Origin: an uncultured Lachnospiraceae bacterium
GTDB lineage: Bacteria > Bacillota > Clostridia > Lachnospirales > Lachnospiraceae
DNA length: 64,000 nucleotides
NCBI GenBank assembly: GCA_902779575.1
Contig: CACZBW010000013.1
Location: 1 to 64,000, forward strand
Direction of reading: 5' to 3'
In this document: in pieces, positions 58,101-64,000 of the stretch
How positions within the stretch are numbered: position 1 is the first letter of the stretch
Layout: every line of letters starts with the position of its first letter
Made by a program: the position numbers and the translations under genes
The notes under the pieces: generated by a model
What the model was told of the DNA's origin: nothing
What the model saw: the letters and a program-made list of their open reading frames with translations, nothing else
Databases searched by the model: none

Positions 58101-59684
58101 ATGGTAGCATGGGTTGATTTTGATAAGCTGGAGTCTTATAAAAAACTTTCTTCCATGACAAAGAAAGTGGACCTGACAGAGGTGATGGCAGGGGAAGAGG
58201 GTGCCGCGCGGGTGGCGGAATACTGCATGCCGATGTCCAGCGGCCTCGTCTACAATTACGCGGCCAAGCAGGTGGACGGCGAGGTGCTCGCGGCCCTCGG
58301 AGAGCTCGCGGAGGAAGCACAGCTTTCAGAGAAATTTGCCGCCCTGTACAACGGCGAAGTGATCAACACGGGAGAAAAGAGACTGGTTCTGCACCAGCTG
58401 TGCCGCGGCCAGCTCGGGGATGCGGTCGTCGCCGACGGCGTTGACAAGAGAGCCTTTTATGCGGAGCAGCAGAAGCGGATCGCGGAGTTTGCAGCGAAAG
58501 TGCACGCGGGTGAGATCGTTAATGAAGCCGGCGAGAAATTCACCACTGTCGTTCAGATCGGGATCGGCGGAAGCGACCTGGGGCCCCGCGCCATCTACAT
58601 TGCCCTGGAGAACTGGGCGAGAAAGAACGGCAGCCTGAAGATGGAAGCGAAATTCATCAGCAACGTCGATCCGGATGACGCGGCGGCGGTTCTGAATTCC
58701 GTGGACGTAGCCCATTCCGTCTTCGTTCTGGTTTCGAAGTCCGGCACCACGCTGGAAACGCTGACCAATGAATCCTTCGTGAAGAACGCCCTCGAGGCGG
58801 CAGGTCTTGACGCGTCCAGACATATGATCGCGGTCACCAGCGAGACTTCCCCGCTTGCGAAGAACAGCGGATATCTGGCAGCTTTCTTCATGGACGACTA
58901 TATCGGCGGGCGTTATTCCTCCTCGTCGGCAGTCGGCGGCGCGGTTCTCTCCCTGGCCTTCGGACCGGATGTATTCGCACGCTTCCTGGAAGGCGCGGCA
59001 GCGGAAGACCGCAATGCCGCAAATAAGGATCTTATGAAGAATCCTGCCATGCTGGATGCCCTGATCGGCGTATACGAGCGCAATTTCCTGGGCTACCAGA
59101 GCACGGCGGTTCTCCCCTATTCACAGGCGCTGAGCCGCTTCCCGGCACATCTCCAGCAGCTGGATATGGAATCGAACGGAAAGAGCGTAAACCGCTTCGC
59201 GGAACCGATCTCCTATAAGACCGGACCGGTGATCTTCGGCGAGCCGGGAACCAACGGCCAGCATTCCTTCTATCAGCTCCTGCATCAGGGCACGGACATT
59301 GTCCCGATCCAGTTTATCGGCTTCCGCAAGAGCCAGCTTGAGACGGACGTGGTGATCCAGGACAGCACCAGCCAGCAGAAACTCTGTGCAAATGTGGCTG
59401 CCCAGATCATGGCTTTCGCCTGCGGAAAGAAGGATGAGAATCCGAACAAGAATTTCGAGGGCGGAAGACCCTCCAGCATTATCGCCGGTGACCAGCTCAC
59501 GCCGGAAGCAGTCGGCGCCCTGCTTGCCCATTTCGAAAACAAGGTCATGTTCCAGGGCTTCGTATGGAACATCAACAGCTTCGACCAGGAAGGCGTCCAG
59601 CTCGGGAAAGTGCTTGCGAAGAAAGTCCTTGCCCATCAGACGGACGGCGCCCTCAAGGCTTACAGTGACCTGCTTCATATCTGA
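58101..59684 (+). CDS. pgi: glucose-6-phosphate isomerase
   Basis: A 527-residue enzyme interconverting glucose-6-phosphate and fructose-6-phosphate. Motifs: IGIGGSDLGPRA, VSKSGTTLET for phosphate binding, and the GEPGTNGQHSFYQLLHQG region containing the active-site Glu and His. The length fits the longer bacterial form. AAGGAG precedes ATG 58101. Codon use is biased as for abundant enzymes. With the aldolase at 19 kb and glgB at 42 kb it belongs to central carbon flow. Confidence 0.97.
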   Translation: MVAWVDFDKLESYKKLSSMTKKVDLTEVMAGEEGAARVAEYCMPMSSGLVYNYAAKQVDGEVLAALGELAEEAQLSEKFAALYNGEVINTGEKRLVLHQLCRGQLGDAVVADGVDKRAFYAEQQKRIAEFAAKVHAGEIVNEAGEKFTTVVQIGIGGSDLGPRAIYIALENWARKNGSLKMEAKFISNVDPDDAAAVLNSVDVAHSVFVLVSKSGTTLETLTNESFVKNALEAAGLDASRHMIAVTSETSPLAKNSGYLAAFFMDDYIGGRYSSSSAVGGAVLSLAFGPDVFARFLEGAAAEDRNAANKDLMKNPAMLDALIGVYERNFLGYQSTAVLPYSQALSRFPAHLQQLDMESNGKSVNRFAEPISYKTGPVIFGEPGTNGQHSFYQLLHQGTDIVPIQFIGFRKSQLETDVVIQDSTSQQKLCANVAAQIMAFACGKKDENPNKNFEGGRPSSIIAGDQLTPEAVGALLAHFENKVMFQGFVWNINSFDQEGVQLGKVLAKKVLAHQTDGALKAYSDLLHI

Positions 59685-59819
59685 TCCGTTTTTGCTCTGC
59701 GGCAGGCCGGGAGCTTTATCCCGGCTGTCCGGCGCCGTTTCGGACGGCGGAACAGAGCTTTTTTACAGCTGCCCGGGCGACTGGGCAGCTGCCATTTCTG
59801 AAAGTGAGGAAATATAATT

Positions 59820-60551
59820 ATGATGAAAGAATCACCGTCTTCCTGCATCCAGCTCAAGGAAGGTACCCATGTCGCGAAAGTCGTCCTGATGCCGGGAGAT
59901 CCGCTGCGCGCGAAGTATATCGCGGAGCATTATCTGGAGAATCCGGTCCTCTTCAACGATGTACGGAATATGTACGGCTATACCGGCACATATAAGGGAA
60001 AAGAAGTCTCTGTCATGGGTTCCGGTATGGGAATGCCCTCCTTCACCCTGTATGCCTATGAGCTTTACACCTTCTTCGGGGTGGAGGCGATCATCCGCGT
60101 CGGATCCGCCGGAGCCCTTCAGGAAAGCGTACATATCAGGGACGTCGTGATCGCCATGTCCGCGTCGACCAACTCTTCCATGCCCGCTGTTTATCCGCTT
60201 CAGGGCATGATGGCGCCAACGGCAAGCTTTGATCTGCTCGAGCTTGCGGTTAATGCCGCAAGGAAGCTGGGCGTGCGCGCGGACCTCGGCCAGGTATTCT
60301 CTTCTGATTTCTTCTACAATCCGGACAAAGAGATCAATGAGAAGGCCCGCAGGAGCGGTCATCTGTGCGTGGAGATGGAGACGGCGGCCGCCTACCTGAC
60401 CGCCATGAACTGCGGAAAGAAGGCGCTCTCGATTCTTACCATCTCGGATTCTATCGTGACAGGTGAAGGGCTGAACGCCCAGGAGAGACAGGACAGCTTC
60501 CATGAGATGATGGAGATCGCGCTGGAGACAGCCGCGAACGCGGAGGTCTGA
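59820..60551 (+). CDS. deoD: purine-nucleoside phosphorylase, DeoD type
   Basis: A 243-residue hexameric-type phosphorylase that splits purine nucleosides to base plus (deoxy)ribose-1-phosphate. Motifs: MPGDPLRAKYIA (phosphate site), GSGMGMPS, RVGSAGA, VEMETAA and SDSIVTGE with the catalytic Asp. The ATG at 59820 or the next one at 59823 could be used; GAGGAAA precedes. A PfkB kinase gene follows 141 bp downstream; both would suit salvage of nucleosides brought in by the BMP importer. Confidence 0.95.
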   Translation: MMKESPSSCIQLKEGTHVAKVVLMPGDPLRAKYIAEHYLENPVLFNDVRNMYGYTGTYKGKEVSVMGSGMGMPSFTLYAYELYTFFGVEAIIRVGSAGALQESVHIRDVVIAMSASTNSSMPAVYPLQGMMAPTASFDLLELAVNAARKLGVRADLGQVFSSDFFYNPDKEINEKARRSGHLCVEMETAAAYLTAMNCGKKALSILTISDSIVTGEGLNAQERQDSFHEMMEIALETAANAEV

Positions 60552-60692
60552 CCCTGATAATTTCTGAAACGGCTGTGACTGCAATCCATTCTGCCCCGGC
60601 AAAACTGCGCCCGGGCGCACGGCAGCTTCGGCCGTCGGACTTCAGCCTGGAAAAACCACATTTGCGTGTAAACATCGGAAGGGGCTTACGAA

Positions 60693-61625
60693 ATGGGAAT
60701 TGTGGTAGTTGGAGCTGCATTTGTTGACATCAAGGGTTACCCGCTCGCGCAGTATATTCCCGGCGGGAGGAATGTCGGAAGGGTCCTTCAGGTTCACGGC
60801 GGAGTGAGCCGGAATGTGGCGGAGGACATCGCGAATATCCAGCTGAAGCCGACCTATGTCAGCGTCCTGGATCACAGCGGAATCTCCGCCGATGTGCTGA
60901 GCCGCCTGCAGGCGCATCATGTGAACACGGATTATATCCGCAAAACGGAGGACGGGCTGGGCACCTGGCTGGCTATTTTTGACAACCACGGGGATGTGAC
61001 GGCTTCTATTTCCAAGAGGCCGGATCTGAAGGAGATCGTGAATATCTTCCGGGAACAGGGCGATGAGATTGTGAGAAACGCGGACAGTATCGCCGTTGAG
61101 ATCGATATGGAGATGGAGGTGCTGGAACCGATCTTCGACCTTGCTGAGAAGTATGGAAAACAGGTCTACGCGGTGGTCTCGAATATGTCGATCGCCATGG
61201 AACGCCGGGGACTGCTGAGCCGGACCGGCTGCATCGTCTGCAATAAGCAGGAGGCCGGCCTGCTGTTTTCGGAAAATTATGAAGGGATTGCACCGGACAA
61301 ACTTGCAGCTATTATAAGGGAGAAGATCGAGAGCGCCGATATTCCGCGCATGGTCGTAACCATGGGACAGGACGGGGCGGTCTTCGCCGGCCTGGACGGA
61401 GAGCACGGTTACTGCCCGGGACTGAAGGTCGACGTCATCGATACGACAGGGGCGGGGGACGCGTTTTTCGCCGGCTGCGCGATCGGTCTTACCTATGGCA
61501 AGAACCTGGAGGAGGCAAGCCAGATCGGGACGAGACTGGCCGCTTCCGTGATCGCGATCAAGGAGAATGTCTGTCCGGAATTCTATCCGGAGGAATTCGG
61601 TCTTTCCGGCGCTGTCAGGAACTGA
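60693..61625 (+). CDS. PfkB-family carbohydrate/nucleoside kinase
   Basis: A 310-residue ribokinase-fold enzyme. An N-terminal GGVSRNVAEDIA segment resembles the sugar-binding part of PfkB signature 1; signature 2 is intact (DTTGAGDAFFAG, catalytic Asp near residue 255). Similar lengths and motifs occur in pseudouridine kinases and inosine/ribose kinases. Location after deoD favours a nucleoside or ribose substrate, by inference. GGAAGGGG precedes ATG 60693. Confidence 0.88.
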   Translation: MGIVVVGAAFVDIKGYPLAQYIPGGRNVGRVLQVHGGVSRNVAEDIANIQLKPTYVSVLDHSGISADVLSRLQAHHVNTDYIRKTEDGLGTWLAIFDNHGDVTASISKRPDLKEIVNIFREQGDEIVRNADSIAVEIDMEMEVLEPIFDLAEKYGKQVYAVVSNMSIAMERRGLLSRTGCIVCNKQEAGLLFSENYEGIAPDKLAAIIREKIESADIPRMVVTMGQDGAVFAGLDGEHGYCPGLKVDVIDTTGAGDAFFAGCAIGLTYGKNLEEASQIGTRLAASVIAIKENVCPEFYPEEFGLSGAVRN

Positions 61626-61702
61626 AACGGAGCCTCCGGGCGACGGTCAGAACCGAGATTCATTTTTCGGGTGCCGACCGGGACTGAAATTCAATATGCT
61701 GT

Positions 61703-61754
61703 AAAAAAGAGTGGGGATGCCGCGTCCTGCGATGCGGTTTCCCCACTCTTTTTG
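61703..61754. terminator. strong bidirectional terminator after the PfkB kinase
   Basis: AAAAAAGAGTGGGGA pairs with TCCCCACTCTTTTT, with an inner stem of its own (CCGC.../GCGG). T runs are present for both directions, so it can serve the convergent kdgK gene too. Confidence 0.9.
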
Positions 61755-61942
61755 TCTGAACACAGCCCTTCCTGAATTTTCGGAAAATCCTTAAGAAAGC
61801 TTAAGAAATCAAAATCGGATCTATGGTATCATGATTGCAGCTTAAGCTTATGTAACGTTAAAAAGAGAAAACGGCTCGGTACAGGAGCCGGCCCGGCGTC
61901 GGAAAAAGTTCAGCGCAGAAAGCGGCCTGACTCAGAAAACGC
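61755..61942. other. gap between convergent kinases
   Basis: It contains repeated CTTAAG words (around 61790-61850, including AGCTTAAGCT) and a possible TATCAT, but no gene or convincing promoter. Confidence 0.35.
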
Positions 61943-63031
61943 TCAGCGCCGGATGTCATAGCTCATATCCATGAGATCTATGATGGACTGCGCGTCATCC
62001 GTTATGTTGGCGTCTCCGTGGATCGTATGCTTGATCGCGCTGGAGGCCACGGCAAAATTGATCATATCCATCGGTTTGAATTCGTTCATCATCGCGTAGA
62101 TCAGTCCGGAGGCGAAAGCGTCGCCGCCGCCGACCCGGTCGAGGATGTTGAAGGTGAAAAGCCTGCTTTCGAAGGTATGATCCCTGTACCACATGAAAGC
62201 CTTGAGGGAGTTTTCACTGCCCGAATAAGCGTAGCGCACATGGCGCGCGATGCATTTCAGATTGGGATAGCGTTCCGCGAAATGCTGGAAGACTTCATCC
62301 TGCTGTTCGTAATCCGGCTGCATGGGAAGGCCGTCTTTCCAGTCGCCGGCGGATGGATCCGTCTCATCTTTATACAGGTGATATGGCTCGATCCCGAACA
62401 GGACGTCCACGTAGGGAAGACACTGTGTACAATAGTCGCGGGCCTGTTCCCAGGTCCAGAGTCTGGAACGGAAATTCCCGTCAAAACTGACAGTGAGTCC
62501 CAGTTCTTTGGCGGTTTTCAGCATATCCAGGATCAGCTGCGCGCAGCCCGGACCGAGGGCGGGCGTGATTCCGGACAGGTGGAGCCAGTCAAAGCCGGAG
62601 AGCAGGGCTCTCAGATCATAGCCGGAGAAGTCATACTCCGTGATCGCGCTGTGCTTCCGGTCATAGGTAACTTTGGAGGCGCGGATTCCGTAACCGGTTT
62701 CAAGGTAGTAGGTTCCCAGTCTGTGCGTCGGGGTTTCCTCCGGACTGGACAGGATGACCGGCGTGCAGTGAACGTCGTTGGACCTGAGCCAGCGGATGGC
62801 GCTTTTCCCGAGGGAGTTGTTGGGGACCACACTGAAAAAGGTACTGTCGATCCCCAGATTTGCCAGCGACAGGGCGATATTTGCTTCGCTTCCGCCGTAA
62901 CTGGCGTCGAACTCGGAAGCCATGCGGATCTTTTCATAATTTGGCGGAGTCAGGCGCAGCATGATCTCACCGGCAGTGATGAAAGTCTTTGTGCAGCGTT
63001 TTTGCTTGAGAAGCGGATTACGGTGTTCCAT
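61943..63031 (-). CDS. kdgK: 2-keto-3-deoxygluconate kinase (PfkB family)
   Basis: A 362-residue sugar kinase. The N-terminal stretch TAGEIMLRLTPP and SYGGSEANIALSLANLG, HRLGTYYLETGYGIRASKVTYDR and the PfkB signature DRVGGGDAFASGLIYAM are typical of 2-keto-3-deoxygluconate kinases, which phosphorylate KDG from hexuronate breakdown. The length is slightly above the usual 310-340 through an insert (about residues 235-255). It is transcribed leftward from its own promoter. No other hexuronate genes are in the window, so the substrate is by family only. Confidence 0.85.
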   Translation of the reverse strand: MEHRNPLLKQKRCTKTFITAGEIMLRLTPPNYEKIRMASEFDASYGGSEANIALSLANLGIDSTFFSVVPNNSLGKSAIRWLRSNDVHCTPVILSSPEETPTHRLGTYYLETGYGIRASKVTYDRKHSAITEYDFSGYDLRALLSGFDWLHLSGITPALGPGCAQLILDMLKTAKELGLTVSFDGNFRSRLWTWEQARDYCTQCLPYVDVLFGIEPYHLYKDETDPSAGDWKDGLPMQPDYEQQDEVFQHFAERYPNLKCIARHVRYAYSGSENSLKAFMWYRDHTFESRLFTFNILDRVGGGDAFASGLIYAMMNEFKPMDMINFAVASSAIKHTIHGDANITDDAQSIIDLMDMSYDIRR

Positions 63032-63142
63032 TTTGCAGTCCTCCCTGTTCTGTGGTTTCTGATTGAGATCATCGCGGAACGGGTTATTACGGTATTGTTT
63101 CCATACTGTGATATTCCGCCTGGACAGGATCCTTCTGAAAAA

Positions 63143-63181
63143 ATGATAATTGGAAAAGAAGGACGGGTCAAGGAAACCTTG
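63143..63181 (-). promoter_or_regulatory. kdgK promoter with overlapping palindrome
   Basis: Leftward TTGACC (63171-63166), 17-bp spacer, TATCAT (63148-63143). CAAGG-AAA-CCTTG (63169-63181), a perfect palindrome, overlaps the edge of the -35 box and is a likely repressor site. The rest of 63032-63449 is AT-rich, with A-rich repeated GGAAGAATAA words, and holds no gene. Confidence 0.7.
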
Positions 63182-63449
63182 TTAAAAAGTGAAACATCTG
63201 CCCGGGAGAATCCGATGTGCGGGGGAAGGGATTATGCGCTTCGGCCGCTCTTTGGAATCCGGCGGGTGAAAAATATATGAGGATGACGGAGCATTGCAAA
63301 TGAAATAAGAATGATGCAGCTTTTTCCAGAATAATTTGGCGGAAATAAGAAAGCAGAGTAAATAAAAGAATTCGGAAGAATAAGAAACCGGAAGAATAAA
63401 AAACGAAAAAGCCAGAAGCGCAAATGAAAGACAAAGGAGGAGAAGAGGT

Positions 63450-64000
63450 ATGAAAAAGAGACTTGGATCGGGAATCAGGACCGTACTGCTTGCAGGGGCG
63501 GCCGCGTTTATTTTGGGAGGCGCAGCCTTCGGAGCGGAGGGCGATGTCCTGCCGCAGGTTCTGCTGGATAGCCAGTGGGACTGGTACAGTACCAGCGACC
63601 CGGAGTATAAGGACCTGTTCCATAATCAATACGAACTGGCCCGCCTGAATCAGGAGAGCGCCGCGGTTTATCCGGAGCTTGACAGCGCGCTGAAGGCATG
63701 GTCCGGGGAGAAACAGGCGCGTCAGGAGGAATACAACAGCCATATGCATGAACTGGCGGACGATGTATATGAGAATGAGGCGCAGGTGCTGCCCCTGACG
63801 GCACAGAGCGACCTGTATGTCCGCAGGGCGGATGAGAAGGTGCTGAGCCTTCTTGAGTTCACTGCCTCCTATGAGGGAGGAGTGCACGGGATGTACGGCT
63901 ACTTCGGCTACAATTTTGACTCCCGGACCGGAGAAAAGCTTACTCTGGACAGAGTGTTCCGGAACACGGATGACCTTCCGGGGCTGATTGCGGAAACGCT
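63450..64000 (+). CDS. DUF3298/RsiV-like secreted protein, 3' end cut by the window
   Basis: At least 183 codons, running off the right edge. A signal peptide covers about residues 1-29 (cut after AFG). The following part (QVLLDSQWDWYSTSDPEYKD, LSLLEFTASYEGGVHGMYGYFGYNFDSRTGEKLTL and FRNTDDLPGLIAETL) matches the DUF3298/RsiV-type domain, which includes lysozyme-binding anti-sigma factors and surface proteins. AAAGGAGG lies 9 nt before ATG 63450. It is distantly similar to the N-terminal part of the protein at 7698-9824. Confidence 0.8.
   Translation, partial: MKKRLGSGIRTVLLAGAAAFILGGAAFGAEGDVLPQVLLDSQWDWYSTSDPEYKDLFHNQYELARLNQESAAVYPELDSALKAWSGEKQARQEEYNSHMHELADDVYENEAQVLPLTAQSDLYVRRADEKVLSLLEFTASYEGGVHGMYGYFGYNFDSRTGEKLTLDRVFRNTDDLPGLIAET

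Overview
The window looks like a chromosomal segment of a fairly GC-rich Firmicute, most likely a member of the Lachnospiraceae or a close clostridial relative. Evidence: strong AGGAGG-type ribosome sites, frequent GTG/TTG starts, an rpsF-ssb-rpsR operon, a gdpP-rplI-dnaB run, DapL-type lysine synthesis, a rubrerythrin with an N-terminal rubredoxin, class B sortase, GdpP, Trk potassium uptake, and many intrinsic terminators. No rRNA, tRNA, intact transposase, phage module or CRISPR array was seen.

Layout. 0-13.6 kb: a GntR/LacI-type regulator, dapL, a MATE exporter behind a short leader with a terminator, a leftward cluster (secreted DUF3298-like protein, TPR protein, DUF4037 protein, LysR regulator), a PAP2 phosphatase, a preQ1-I riboswitch controlling queT, and a second MATE exporter. 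13.7-22.7 kb: housekeeping genes asnS, sortase B, sirtuin, rpsF-ssb-rpsR, class II aldolase and an aconitase-family hydratase. 22.8-23.9 kb: a gene-free, AT-rich, hairpin-dense stretch of about 1.1 kb bounded by a consensus promoter and a strong terminator; this is the best candidate for an undescribed large non-coding RNA. 24-28 kb: pyridoxal/pyridoxamine kinase divergent from a MocR/PdxR-type regulator, then an MFS exporter whose promoter spacer contains a perfect 14-bp palindrome. 28-34.7 kb: trkA-trkH followed by a 1213-residue TPR / Ala-Glu-rich / AAA+ protein. 34.7-39.8 kb: a BMP-type (nucleoside-like) ABC importer. 40-49.2 kb: a GH13 amylase, glgB, gdpP, rplI, dnaB and an in-frame GIY-YIG/MtnA fusion. 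49.2-53.0 kb: a small AT-rich accessory patch with an orphan double-glycine-leader peptide, a CPCC-domain protein, a recombinase remnant and a secreted protein. 53-64 kb: rubrerythrin, a C40 peptidase with three novel Ala-rich repeats, a cluster of DnaA boxes, a SpoU methyltransferase, an SDR protein, pgi, deoD, two PfkB kinases and a truncated DUF3298 protein.

How the parts fit: sugar and glycogen metabolism is spread through the window (aldolase, Pgi, GlgB, GH13 amylase, KDG kinase). Nucleoside uptake (BMP-ABC) may feed the deoD and PfkB-kinase pair about 20 kb away. Vitamin B6 salvage and preQ1/queuine uptake point to cofactor scavenging. GdpP (c-di-AMP breakdown) and TrkAH (potassium) are functionally linked in other Firmicutes. 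Several intergenic spacers carry local tandem duplications (60, 57 and 31 bp), which seems to be a habit of this genome.
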